Positions 1-8,297 of a stretch of 64,000 nucleotides of DNA are shown here, piece by piece. The stretch comes from Luethyella okanaganae (GTDB lineage Bacteria > Actinomycetota > Actinomycetes > Actinomycetales > Microbacteriaceae), in assembly GCF_042660285.1 (NCBI RefSeq), contig NZ_JBHSTP010000002.1, positions 310,001 to 374,000 on the forward strand, written 5' to 3'. Position 1 is the first letter of the stretch, and each line of letters starts with the position of its first letter. The position numbers and the translations under genes were made by a program. The notes below the pieces were generated by a model. It saw only the letters and a program-made list of their open reading frames with translations, searched no databases and was not told the DNA's origin.

Positions 1-2
1 TC

Positions 3-569
3 GCGGCGATGGGGTCGCTAGCCGCGGATGCTCTCGCGGAGGCGATCGGGGGAAGCGGAAAGATCGGCTACATCTACCACGACGCCGAGTTCTATGTCAC
101 AAATCAGCGTGACCAGGCGTTCAAGTCGACAATTGAAAGCAAGTATCCCTCCATTGAACTTGTCGCTGAGGCTGGCTTGACAGACCCGTCGTCCGCGGAA
201 GAGACGGCGAACGCAATGCTTCTACGTAATCCTGACCTCGATGGCATTTACGTCACGTGGTCACAGCCAGCAGAGGGAGTTCTCAGCGCTTTGCGATCTG
301 CGGGTAACACGAAAACGAAGCTGGTCACCCTTGATCTGAGTGAACCGATCGCTCTCGATCTGGTAAGTGGCGGGAACGTTGCCGGGATCGTCGCAGACGA
401 GGCCTATACCTTGGGTCGGACATTGGCAAAACTTGCCGCATACGGGCTCCTGCAGAAGGAAGCACCACCATTTGTCATAGTGCCGGCTGTCCCTATCTCG
501 GCCAACAACCTGCAAGAGGCGTGGATGAAGTCGTTGAACGTTGAGGCTCCCGCCGCGCTCCGCGAATAG
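3..569 (+). CDS. Sugar ABC transporter substrate-binding protein (C-terminal part, 5' end outside window)
   Basis: The frame is open to the left edge, so this is only the last ~189 residues of the protein. It looks like a periplasmic-binding-protein/LacI-type sugar sensor (Peripl_BP_4): a segment resembling a hinge strand (KIGYIYHDAEFYVTNQR), then AMLLRNPDLDGIYVTWSQPA and the late strand TKLVTLDLSEPIALDLVSGGN, which is the usual order in ribose/xylose/fructose-binding proteins. It would capture a sugar outside the membrane and hand it to the permease encoded 30 bases downstream. Permease and ATPase genes follow on the same strand, so this is a CUT2-type import operon. The substrate cannot be read from the sequence. 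The signal peptide and lipobox, if any, lie outside the window. Confidence 0.85.
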   Translation, partial: AAMGSLAADALAEAIGGSGKIGYIYHDAEFYVTNQRDQAFKSTIESKYPSIELVAEAGLTDPSSAEETANAMLLRNPDLDGIYVTWSQPAEGVLSALRSAGNTKTKLVTLDLSEPIALDLVSGGNVAGIVADEAYTLGRTLAKLAAYGLLQKEAPPFVIVPAVPISANNLQEAWMKSLNVEAPAALRE

Positions 570-599
570 CCGTTGATTAAGGCTAAGGAGCACAACACA

Positions 600-1598
600 G
601 TGACTGTCGATGAGCGGGCGAGCGCTGTGACGCGAACGAAAAAGTCGAACGGACGAAGTCCGTTGCTCATGAAGGATCGAGAGTTCCTCGTCGCACCCCT
701 GGCATTGGCCTTGGTCTTCATCGTGTTTGCGGTGTGGCTTGGACCGGCGGGGTTCCTCACGCTCTACAACATCGAGAACATCGTTATTCAGGCTGCGCCG
801 CTTGTGGTCATGGGCGTTGGAGTGGTTTTTGTACTCTCCGCCGGAGAACTCGATCTCTCCTTCACATTCGTTGTGGGACTTTCGGCAGTAGTAGCCGCGC
901 TCGTTCTGCAGGCAACCGGTTTCCCGGCCTTGGCGGTGGGCAGCGCGCTTGCCGCCGGAGTCATCGTCGGGGCAATCAACGGCGCTCTCGTGACGCTGGC
1001 AAGGCTGCCCTCGTTTGTCGTGACACTAGCGACAGCTGGGGTGATCGCCGGCATCTCAATGACGCTATCCGACCAACGATCGGTCGTAGTCAATTCCGAA
1101 GGCTTCATACACGCATTAGGCGGCGGAGAGGTCCTTGGAGTTCCCAGCATCATTCTGTGGGCGGCCGGCGTTACAGCCATTGCGCAATACTTTCTCCGAT
1201 CTCGTAGATTCGGCGCTCACGTCCTGGTTGTAGGGGACAACAGGCTCGCCGCCGAGGTGAGCGGAATCCGCGTAACACGCGTGCGAATCACAGTGTTCGT
1301 CGTCGCCGCCACTACTGCAGCGTTCACAGGATTGCTCCTGGCCAGCAGATTGCAGGTCGGACGCTACGACTTCGCAGCCCTAGACCTGATGACCGTCATC
1401 ACGGCGGTCATCATCGGTGGAACCCGATTGTTCGGAGGCCGCGGATCGGTGATCGGTACCGTCTTCGGAGCGCTGCTGATGTCCACGCTGAACAATGGAC
1501 TAATTCTGGCCGGACTGGCCGTCTCGCAGCAGATGATTTTTCGAGGAATCTTGATCTTGGCAGCCGTTGCCTTGACCCTGAGGGAGCGGAAACGTTGA
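600..1598 (+). CDS. Sugar ABC transporter permease, RbsC/FrcC family
   Basis: Integral membrane subunit of a CUT2 sugar importer. After a basic N-terminal stretch (RTKKSNGR) come about eight to ten hydrophobic segments. The C-terminal signature of the family is clear: GGTRLFGGRGSVIGTVFGAL followed by NNGLILAGL. I start at the GTG at 600 because AAGGAG (585-590) sits 9 bases before it; an in-frame TTG at 573 has no comparable site. The gene follows the binding protein and overlaps the ATPase start by 4 bases, so the three are surely one operon. 332 residues is normal for the family. Confidence 0.9.
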   Translation: MTVDERASAVTRTKKSNGRSPLLMKDREFLVAPLALALVFIVFAVWLGPAGFLTLYNIENIVIQAAPLVVMGVGVVFVLSAGELDLSFTFVVGLSAVVAALVLQATGFPALAVGSALAAGVIVGAINGALVTLARLPSFVVTLATAGVIAGISMTLSDQRSVVVNSEGFIHALGGGEVLGVPSIILWAAGVTAIAQYFLRSRRFGAHVLVVGDNRLAAEVSGIRVTRVRITVFVVAATTAAFTGLLLASRLQVGRYDFAALDLMTVITAVIIGGTRLFGGRGSVIGTVFGALLMSTLNNGLILAGLAVSQQMIFRGILILAAVALTLRERKR

Positions 1599-2386
1599 CA
1601 ATGGGCGTGACTCCTCTTATTGTGCGCAATCTGAGGAAGGAGTTCGGAGGTGTTGTCGCAGTTGACGACGCGTCCTTCGAGGTCAGGAAGGGAGAAGTCG
1701 TCGCACTTGTCGGTGACAACGGCGCAGGAAAGTCGACTCTCGTCAAGCTGATCTCGGGGGTCTACTCCCCCAGCGGAGGCGAGATCCTTATCAATGGCGA
1801 CCCGGCTCGGAGCAGGTCACATGCGCGCGACCGCGGGATCGAGGTCGTCTACCAGGATCTAGCGCTCGCCGACTGGCAGCCGGTATACATGAATCTTTTC
1901 CTCGGCAGAGAACGAGTCCGACGCTTCACCGGGCAGCTAGATCGCAAGCTGATGGCGGCCGAGGCGCAGCGGCTAATCGATGAACTCGATGTGCGGATTC
2001 CCGGCGTAAGGACGGCTATCCGGCACCTATCCGGAGGCCAGAGACAGGCCGTCGCGATCGCCCGTGCAACTCACTGGGCGAAAGGTCTGGTACTTCTCGA
2101 CGAACCCACCGCTGCTCTGGGCGTCGCGGAAACGGCACGTGTCGAGGACTTGATTGTCTCACTCAAGCGTAAAGGCCTTGCGGTCTTGGTGGTCAGTCAC
2201 AATCTTGACCAGGTGTACCGCATAGCGGACCGAGTCATCGTGATGCGACGCGGCAAGCACGTCGCTACCAGCGACCTTATATCGATGGGCCAGAACGAGC
2301 TCGTCGCACACATCACCGGTGTCGCCGTGTCGGCCGCTCGGCCCGGAACGTCTGATGAACAAGACATCCGCAATAACCACCTGTGA
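1595..2386 (+). CDS. Sugar ABC transporter ATP-binding protein (single-domain, FrcA-like)
   Basis: ATPase that powers the importer. Walker A is GDNGAGKST (residues 40-48), the ABC signature LSGGQRQ is near 145, Walker B VLLDEP near 167, and the switch histidine is in VSHN. At 263 residues it carries one nucleotide-binding domain rather than the fused pair of RbsA, as in the fructose-type CUT2 systems. The TTG start at 1595 overlaps the permease stop (TTGA) and has AGGGAG 8 bases upstream; an ATG at 1601 is the alternative. The enzyme class is certain, the sugar unknown. Confidence 0.9.
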   Translation: MTMGVTPLIVRNLRKEFGGVVAVDDASFEVRKGEVVALVGDNGAGKSTLVKLISGVYSPSGGEILINGDPARSRSHARDRGIEVVYQDLALADWQPVYMNLFLGRERVRRFTGQLDRKLMAAEAQRLIDELDVRIPGVRTAIRHLSGGQRQAVAIARATHWAKGLVLLDEPTAALGVAETARVEDLIVSLKRKGLAVLVVSHNLDQVYRIADRVIVMRRGKHVATSDLISMGQNELVAHITGVAVSAARPGTSDEQDIRNNHL

Positions 2387-2693
2387 ACGCCCGATTCTTC
2401 CGTGATTTATTGCGCCAGACACTCAGACCGAGGAGATGGCATACACGGGCATCGCCGAGTTGGTTTGGTACGGGCCGACGACTGCAACATACAAGTCGGT
2501 CGCTGGAATCGGGAGCCGCCGGCCGCTTTCAGCGCTGGTCGTCGATGCGCTCGCCGCTCGTTGTGAGCCCCCATACTCAAGCGACGGCCCCAATTTGGAG
2601 ACTCCCCTCCGCGGGCGCCCTCGGCTCGGGCTACGTCGCGCCTGTGCTGGCGCGCAAGTGTCGTACAAATATTGTTCGTGTTAGCGTTTATAC
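2387..2693. other. Intergenic stretch between ABC operon and SDR gene
   Basis: Short frames exist on both strands here but none has a ribosome-binding site or recognisable motifs. The last 40 bases before the dehydrogenase are AT-rich (around TTGTTCG and TTTATACATG), which would suit a promoter for it, but no well-spaced -35/-10 pair is visible. I see no terminator hairpin with a T-run after the ATPase gene. Confidence 0.4.
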
Positions 2694-3506
2694 ATGATAA
2701 AAACTTTTCATGCGCATGATGATCGCAGTCTGGTATGGCTCGTCTCGGGTGCCAGCAGAGGGGTCGGCCGAGCGGTGACCGAACTGGCGCGCGATCGAGG
2801 CCACATCGTTGTCGGAGGCGCCCGTGGTGCAACCAACAGCGACAGCTCCGTCTATCTAGACCTGACCGACGCCCAGTCATGTCGGAATGCCGTGGAGCGC
2901 GTTGTTGCGATCCATGGTCGGATTGATGTGCTCGCCAATGTGGCTGGTGTTGGCGCCGTCTCATCGCTGGAGGAGATGGACCTCGAGCTCGCTCACCGTG
3001 TAATGGAGACCAACTTCTGGGGACCCGTGCACCTCATTCGATCCGCGCTTCCTTTCCTTCGACAGCAGCAATCCGGACACATCGTCAACGTCAGCTCTCT
3101 CTCTGGGCGTACGGGTGCCGCTGGTGTCAGCATTTACGCGGCAAGCAAATTTGCCTTGGAAGGAATGTCGGAAGCCCTCGCATCCGAATTGACCGACCTT
3201 GGCATCAAAGTCACTGTGATCGAGCCCGGCGGAATTCGAACCGCGTGGGTGGACCAGGCTCTGGCGACGAGCGGTGGTAGCGGCTCCGAGTATGTCGCCG
3301 TACGGAGAACCGAGCAAATACTGGCTCGGTCGAGTGGCACTCAGGTCAGCTCGACGTTTGATGTCGCGAGCGCGATCGTGAGGGCGGTGGATAACCCGGG
3401 CACTCCTTTCCGTGTTGTAGTAGGCGCCGATGCGCGTGATCGAATCAGCATGTACCTCGAGAACGAGCTCCAGGCTGTTCAGGGGCAATCTGTGGACCTG
3501 ACGTGA
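2694..3506 (+). CDS. Short-chain dehydrogenase/reductase (SDR) family oxidoreductase
   Basis: NAD(P)-dependent oxidoreductase with a Rossmann fold. The cofactor loop is GASRGVGR (about residues 19-26), then NVAG (the NNAG position, residues ~82-85), the catalytic serine in NVSSLSG, and YAASK as the YxxxK catalytic pair. The tail EPGGIRTAW matches classical SDRs. 270 residues is slightly longer than the 250 typical of the family. It lies 307 bases behind a sugar importer, so it could oxidise the imported sugar or polyol, but the gap means it may be transcribed alone. Base composition here looks less GC-rich than the core genes to the right, hinting at an accessory block. Confidence 0.85.
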   Translation: MIKTFHAHDDRSLVWLVSGASRGVGRAVTELARDRGHIVVGGARGATNSDSSVYLDLTDAQSCRNAVERVVAIHGRIDVLANVAGVGAVSSLEEMDLELAHRVMETNFWGPVHLIRSALPFLRQQQSGHIVNVSSLSGRTGAAGVSIYAASKFALEGMSEALASELTDLGIKVTVIEPGGIRTAWVDQALATSGGSGSEYVAVRRTEQILARSSGTQVSSTFDVASAIVRAVDNPGTPFRVVVGADARDRISMYLENELQAVQGQSVDLT

Positions 3507-4040
3507 TCCCCGTGTCACACGCACCTCCACGGGAACAATTGGACCGAAGCTGATTTGCTGCCCGCGACCCTCACGAGGGTGGAGAGATTGCCGCAGACCT
3601 AATCCGGGCTGCCCTTGACGCCGATCGCACCGGCGCGCTCGGTGTCCCGACAAAACCGCGACGTCGAGTGCCTATTCGACGTGATTTCTCACCAAATATT
3701 CGTTCCGTGGATGGACGAGCCCACAGACGAACTCACCTCCCTGTCTCTCGACTTGGCAACTACCCGCGGAACCTACAAGAACGATCCCGTATCCAGCCTC
3801 GATCACCGACGCATCAAGGAGGTCGCTCAGCGCGTCGCGGCACCACAACGCGAGGTGGGTTCGGCAGCGAGTGTTGTTAGATAAGGACAACTGGCCGTGG
3901 CTGCTGTTGCCAGTGCAGCAGAGTCAATCGACGAAGTCACGTAGGCACCCCAGGCGCACGGCCGCTACGAGCCCACTACAACACGGCGGCTATGGATCGG
4001 AACTGCGGTGCAGAGGGCCGCGCGCAGTCCGTGAGCGTCG
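3507..4040. other. Gene-poor stretch, possibly a decayed gene
   Basis: No intact gene. On the plus strand, frames covering about 3556-3884 read like protein in pieces (an open stretch HEGGEIAADLIRAALDADR, then in another frame DELTSLSLDLATTRGTYK), as would be left by a frameshifted gene, but I cannot name a family. It may equally be chance. The left part follows the SDR stop directly and the right part meets the convergent end of the TetR gene. Confidence 0.3.
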
Positions 4041-4715
4041 CTATGCGGAGGCTCTCAGGGGCTCGAGGGCGGCGAGGACAAGGTCGAGGCCGAAGATGAA
4101 CTCCTCCGCCGGGTCGTAGCCGGCAGCGACGAGCGCCGCTGCGGACTCGTTGAGGTAGGGGAACTCGTCAGGAGGAAGCTGGGGCAGGAAGACGGCCTCG
4201 GCCATGTCCGCGAGCTCATCGGCAGTGTCGAACGGCAGGCTGGCTTCCTGCAGGGCGAAACCGTAGACATAGCTGTCAAGCAACCAGTTGGCGTGCGTCG
4301 CCATCAAGACCGGGAAGCCAGCCCTCCGCAGGCAGGCGGTGACCGCTTCGCGGTGGCGGAGGTTCGCGGGCCCCGGCGATGTCCGCGACTCCATCAGGCC
4401 GATCGCCCACGGGTGGCGCGCGAGAACCTGTCGGGCGGATACCGCCCGCCGTCGCATCGCCGACTGCCAGTTGGTCCCTTCAGGCGGGAGCTCGACCTCC
4501 TCGAACACGATGTCGATCATGGCGTCCAGCAGCTCCTCCTTGCTCGCCACGTAGTGGTAGAGCGACATCGCGCCCGCGCCGAGCGCGCCAGCCAGCCGGC
4601 GCATGCTCAGCCCGTCGACCCCCTCGCGGTCGGCGAGCCGGACCGCCTCGACCACCACCCGCTGCTTGCTCAGCCCCGCGTCTGACGCGACCTGGCGTTG
4701 TTCCCTCGCAGACAC
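4041..4715 (-). CDS. TetR/AcrR family transcriptional regulator
   Basis: Repressor with an N-terminal helix-turn-helix (about residues 17-63: SKQRVVVEAVRLADREG, then LSMRRLAGALG and MSLYHYVASKEELLDAM) and a C-terminal all-helical ligand-binding half of the TetR type. The GTG at 4715 is chosen because GAGGAG lies 6 bases upstream; longer reading would run through the operator. It is divergent from the oxidoreductase at 4833. The shared 118-bp spacer holds a GTAC-repeat array over both promoters, so it most likely represses itself and the oxidoreductase operon, released by a small-molecule substrate. The ligand is unknown. Confidence 0.9.
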   Translation of the reverse strand: MSAREQRQVASDAGLSKQRVVVEAVRLADREGVDGLSMRRLAGALGAGAMSLYHYVASKEELLDAMIDIVFEEVELPPEGTNWQSAMRRRAVSARQVLARHPWAIGLMESRTSPGPANLRHREAVTACLRRAGFPVLMATHANWLLDSYVYGFALQEASLPFDTADELADMAEAVFLPQLPPDEFPYLNESAAALVAAGYDPAEEFIFGLDLVLAALEPLRASA

Positions 4716-4740
4716 GGCTCTCCTCGCTCGCTCGAACGGC

Positions 4741-4769
4741 TTGACAATCGTACAACGTACGATCATAGT
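4741..4769 (+). promoter_or_regulatory. Sigma-70-type promoter for the MDR oxidoreductase
   Basis: TTGACA at 4741-4746, a 17-base spacer, and CATAGT at 4764-4769. The spacer carries the first palindrome of the GTAC array, so repressor binding would block the polymerase. On the other strand TATGAT (4767 down to 4762) could be the -10 box of the TetR gene. Confidence 0.65.
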
Positions 4770-4793
4770 ACAGTGTACGACGTACGACGTACG
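4749..4793. promoter_or_regulatory. GTAC-repeat operator array between tetR-type gene and oxidoreductase
   Basis: Six copies of GTAC occur at 4750, 4757, 4768, 4775, 4782 and 4789. They are 7 bases apart within each group and 11 between the second and third. They create overlapping palindromes, for example CGTACAACGTACG (4749-4761) and GTACAGTGTAC (4768-4778). It is the natural binding site for the adjacent TetR-type repressor, and the repeated phasing suggests more than one dimer binds. Confidence 0.6.
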
Positions 4794-4832
4794 AAACAGT
4801 GAGAGTCGCAGCTCGGACGTGAGGAGGCCCCT

Positions 4833-5873
4833 GTGGGAATCGAACAGCGATCGAATGCCGGAGCACGCCTGGTGCCGGGGGCGACTCCGGCCCGGGCGGC
4901 GACGATGCGGGCCGCCGTCCAGCACCGCTACGGCCCGCCCTCAGTGCTCGAGCCGTCCGAGGTCGGGTTACCGCTGCCCGGTCGAGGCGATGTGCTCGTC
5001 CAGATGGGCGCGGCCTCGGTACATCCCGGCGACTACTTCGTCATGACCGGTGAGCCGTACGTGGTGCGCCTGGCGTTCGGGCTCCGCCGGCCGCGCCACG
5101 GCATCCCTGGCAGGGACCTCGCCGGCGTGGTGGCAGCGGTCGGGAAGGATGTCACCGCTCTCCGCCCCGGCGACGAGGTGTTCGGCTGGAGCACCGCTGG
5201 AACGCTCGCGGAGTACGCCTGCGTCCCGGCGGACAACCTCGTGTCCGTGCCTGCCAACCTGTCGGTCGTGGACGCGGCAGCGGTGCCCACGTCGGCCATG
5301 GCGGCGTTGCAGGCATTGCGCGAGATCGCGAACGTTCGACCGGGCCAGACGGTGCTGGTCACGGGCGCGTCGGGCGGCGTGGGCTCCTTCGCCGTACAGA
5401 TCGCCAAAGCGTTTGACGCCGAGGTGACGGCTGTGTGCAGCACCCGCAACGTCGACTTGGTTCGGTCGCTCGGCGCCGACCACGTCGTTGACTACACGAG
5501 GACCGACTTCACCCGCACCGAGATGCGCTACGACGTCATCCTCGACAACGTGGAAGCCCAGCCCCTGGCGGCTGTCCGCCGAGCGCTGACGCCCACCGGC
5601 ATCCTCATCCCCAACAGCGGACGCGGCGGCCGCTGGCTCGGCCCCCTCGGTCGGATCGTCAAAGCGCGCGTGCTGTCCGGGTTCACCCGTCAGCAGCTGA
5701 AGCCCTTCCTGTCGGTCGAGAAGCGCCAGGACCTGCTCACCCTGGCCGACCTGCTCACGACCGGGCAGGTCACGCCCGTCATCGACCGCACCTACCCCCT
5801 CGACGAAGCAGCCGACGCCCTCCGCCACGTCGCGGCCGGCCACACCCGAGGGAAGGTCGTCGTCACCGTCTGA
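4833..5873 (+). CDS. NAD(P)-dependent alcohol dehydrogenase, zinc-free MDR/quinone-oxidoreductase type
   Basis: Medium-chain dehydrogenase. The N-terminal GroES-like domain contains GRDLAGVVAAVG and the GDEVFGW loop; the Rossmann domain has VLVTGASGGVGSFAVQIAKA (cofactor loop), and the end HTRGKVVVTV is typical of the family. I see no structural-zinc cysteine cluster, which fits the quinone reductase/enoyl reductase branch. GTG start at 4833 with AGGAGG at 4822-4827. It reduces small carbonyl or quinone compounds with NADPH in related proteins; the true substrate is unknown. It is paired with the divergent TetR gene and followed by a membrane protein, likely as one stress or detoxification operon. 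Confidence 0.88.
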   Translation: MGIEQRSNAGARLVPGATPARAATMRAAVQHRYGPPSVLEPSEVGLPLPGRGDVLVQMGAASVHPGDYFVMTGEPYVVRLAFGLRRPRHGIPGRDLAGVVAAVGKDVTALRPGDEVFGWSTAGTLAEYACVPADNLVSVPANLSVVDAAAVPTSAMAALQALREIANVRPGQTVLVTGASGGVGSFAVQIAKAFDAEVTAVCSTRNVDLVRSLGADHVVDYTRTDFTRTEMRYDVILDNVEAQPLAAVRRALTPTGILIPNSGRGGRWLGPLGRIVKARVLSGFTRQQLKPFLSVEKRQDLLTLADLLTTGQVTPVIDRTYPLDEAADALRHVAAGHTRGKVVVTV

Positions 5874-5969
5874 CGACCGGACCGACGAGAACGACCCAAC
5901 CCGTGCGTATGCACGCCCAGACCTGCCGCCACTCCGGCGGACGGACCGCTCCTCACGAAAGAAGAACCG

Positions 5970-6458
5970 ATGACCATCCGAACGAACACCCCGAACCTGC
6001 TCGACAACCCACCGATCCCCGTGCAGGCCAAGCTCGCCGCCGCATGGACCAGCTTCATGTTCCTCTACATCTACGTCGACTACTTCCACCTCCACAAGCC
6101 CGGCGTCATCGACAACCTCCGCGCCGGCGTCGTCTTTGAGTACGACATCAGCCCGACGTTGTTGACCGTTATGCTCGCGTCCGTGGCGATCCCGGCTCTA
6201 ATGGTGATGCTCTCCATGACGCTGCCCGCCCGGGTGAACCGCGCCACGAACCTCGTTGTTGCAATGCTCTACATCCCCTACTCGGTGTTCAACGCGGCAG
6301 GGGAGTCCTGGGACTGGGCCTTCTTCTACGGCCTCTCCATCGGAGTCGAGGTGCTGCTCCTGGCCTTCATCCTGCGCTCCGCCTGGACCTGGCCTCGAAC
6401 CCCCGCCGTCCCAGCCGGTCCCGCGGCGACCGACCTTCGACAGGACCTTCGACAGTAG
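5970..6458 (+). CDS. Small multi-pass membrane protein (DUF6326-like)
   Basis: 162 residues with four hydrophobic segments: about 25-45 (AAAWTSFMFLYIYVDYF), 62-88, 92-112 and 118-138, then a polar proline/alanine-rich tail. The pattern and the FLYIYVDYFHLHKPG stretch match a family I know as DUF6326, often next to small regulators; no activity is established. It starts at the ATG at 5970 with AAAGAAG about 6 bases upstream. It lies 96 bases behind the oxidoreductase on the same strand and so is probably co-transcribed and TetR-controlled. Confidence 0.65.
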   Translation: MTIRTNTPNLLDNPPIPVQAKLAAAWTSFMFLYIYVDYFHLHKPGVIDNLRAGVVFEYDISPTLLTVMLASVAIPALMVMLSMTLPARVNRATNLVVAMLYIPYSVFNAAGESWDWAFFYGLSIGVEVLLLAFILRSAWTWPRTPAVPAGPAATDLRQDLRQ

Positions 6459-6923
6459 GTGTCCGTGTTAAGCCCTACGGCGTGAAGCCCGCCGCCGCGG
6501 ACACCGGGCCGACCGTGACCAGCTCAGTCGCAGTATGCGCAGAGAACCTGCTCACGGTCGGCCCGGTGTTCGCGCGGGGGCTCACTGGCCGGTGGACAAC
6601 GCCCGTGATGGTGACCCTGCTGCCGGCAACCATCCTGGGCCCGTCGCGGCCGCGGACCCAGCCGCGGCGGGGATCCCTTCCAGTGCGATGGTTGCCGACG
6701 CAGCAGTCAGCATAGCTGCCACCGGATTCATCGCCTCAGCGCCAGCACAATCCCGATCGCCGAGATCATCGCAGGCAGCTGACCATGCCGCGGAGTTGCT
6801 CAACGACCCGCGCGGGCGGCCACCCCGGTCAGAGGCTTCGATTCTCAGATACTTGTCATTCTGCCAAGTGCGTGACACGTCGTCTGAGAATATGACAGGT
6901 TGCGCGAGAACCTACAACCCGCC
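6459..6923. other. Gene-free stretch with inverted repeats near the dnaB end
   Basis: No credible gene. At 6842-6898 there is a set of repeated short motifs: TTCTCAGA (6842-6849) opposed by TCTGAGAA (6883-6890), and TGTCATTCT followed by AGAATATGACA. Repeated TGTCAT/TCTCAGA blocks resemble the terminal repeats of some IS21-type insertion sequences, so this may be a leftover transposon end. No transposase gene remains. Confidence 0.35.
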
Positions 6924-8297
6924 TCAGCCCCTGGCGAGGTCCGCGAAACGCGAGAAGTGCCCGTGGAAGGCGACCGTCACGGTGCGGGTCGGACCGTTGC
7001 GGTGCTTGGCGACAATGAGGTCGGCCTCGCCGGCACGCGGGTTGTCCTTCTCGTAGGCGCTCTCACGGTGCAGCAGGATGACCATGTCGGCATCCTGCTC
7101 GATCGAGCCGGATTCGCGCAGATCGCTGATCGCCGGAAGCTTGTCGGCACGCTGCTCCGGTCCACGATTCAACTGCGACAGCGCGATGACGGGAACCTGC
7201 AACTCCTTGGCGAGGAGCTTGAGCGCCCGCGAGAACTCGCTGACTTCTTGCTGACGGCTCTCGACGCGCTTGCCCGAGGTCATGAGCTGCAGGTAGTCGA
7301 TGATGACCATCTTGAGTCCGACGCGCTGCTTAAGTCGACGGCACTTCGCCCGGATCTCGACGAGGGTCATGTTGGGGCTGTCGTCGATGTAGAGGGGGGC
7401 GTCGTTGATCCGGCCGCGCGTCGAGGCGATCGTCGTCCAGTCGCGGCTGTCGACCGTCCCCTTGCGCATGTTCTGTAGGGGAACGGATGACTCGGCGGAG
7501 AGTAGGCGCATCGCGATCTCCGAACGACCCATCTCGAGTGAGAAGAAGATCGTGGGCATGTCGTTGTGAATCGCCGCGGAGCGGGCGAAGTCGAGGGCGA
7601 GCGTCGACTTTCCGAGAGCGGGTCGTGCGGCGACGATGATCATCTGGCCGGGATGGAAGCCGTTGGTGAGGTCGTCGAGATCTGCGAAGCCCGTCGGAAC
7701 CCCGGTCATCTTGCCATCAGTGTGCTTGGCGGCCTCGATCTCGTCGATAGCGACGGTGACCGCCTCGGTGAGCGGAACGTAGTCCTCGGTTTCGGTGCTG
7801 CCCGTCACCGAGTAGATCTCGGCCTGGGCGTTGTTCACCAGGTCGAGAACCTCGCCCTCGCCCGCGTAGCCCATCTGGACGATGCGGGTGCCCGCCTCGA
7901 CGAGGCGGCGCAGCAGGGCGCGTTCGGCGACGATCGACGCATAGTAGCCGGCGTTCGCGGCCGTTGGCACGAGGCTCGTGAGGGTGTGCAGGTAGTCGGC
8001 TCCGCCGGCCCGGGAGAGCTCGCCCTGTTTGGTGAGCTCGTCGGTGACTGCAATGACATCGGTCGGCTCGCCGTGCGAGTAGAGAGAGAGAATCGCGTCG
8101 AAGATTATCTCGTGCTTCGGGATGTAGAAGTCTGGCCCACGCAGGGTCTCAACGACATCGGCGACGGCATCCTTGCTGAGAAGCATTCCGCCGAGGGTGC
8201 TCTGCTCAGCGAGGAGATCGTGAGGGGGAGTGCGTTCCGACTGGCGACTGTCACCGGACTGTCGCTGGTCGGCGAGGCCAAGATGGGCGATCGACAC
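6924..8297 (-). CDS. dnaB: Replicative DNA helicase DnaB
   Basis: Hexameric 5'-3' helicase that unwinds DNA at the fork. An N-terminal DnaB domain (PPHDLLAEQSTLGGMLLS onward) is followed by the RecA-like core: Walker A ARPALGKST, Walker B VIIDYLQLM, and LSQLNRGPEQR with the downstream DLRESGSIEQDAD motif. It is 457 residues, a normal length, and there is no intein, unlike mycobacterial DnaB. GTG at 8297 with AGGAGG 6 bases upstream decides the start. It lies downstream of the rpsF-ssb-rpsR-rplI operon but is separated by a terminator and a ~480-base leader with DnaA-box-like sites, so it is expressed from its own promoter. Confidence 0.97.
   Translation of the reverse strand: MSIAHLGLADQRQSGDSRQSERTPPHDLLAEQSTLGGMLLSKDAVADVVETLRGPDFYIPKHEIIFDAILSLYSHGEPTDVIAVTDELTKQGELSRAGGADYLHTLTSLVPTAANAGYYASIVAERALLRRLVEAGTRIVQMGYAGEGEVLDLVNNAQAEIYSVTGSTETEDYVPLTEAVTVAIDEIEAAKHTDGKMTGVPTGFADLDDLTNGFHPGQMIIVAARPALGKSTLALDFARSAAIHNDMPTIFFSLEMGRSEIAMRLLSAESSVPLQNMRKGTVDSRDWTTIASTRGRINDAPLYIDDSPNMTLVEIRAKCRRLKQRVGLKMVIIDYLQLMTSGKRVESRQQEVSEFSRALKLLAKELQVPVIALSQLNRGPEQRADKLPAISDLRESGSIEQDADMVILLHRESAYEKDNPRAGEADLIVAKHRNGPTRTVTVAFHGHFSRFADLARG

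Noticed and set aside
2383..2697. Small open frames after the ABC ATPase
   Set aside because: No ribosome-binding sites, no family resemblance, and overlapping frames on both strands.
4758..4925. A longer TetR start that would reach 4925
   Set aside because: It would translate the operator and the oxidoreductase start; the GTG at 4715 has a much better ribosome-binding site.
6900..7478. Plus-strand frame opposite the end of dnaB
   Set aside because: It is antisense to the conserved DnaB core and has no motif of its own.
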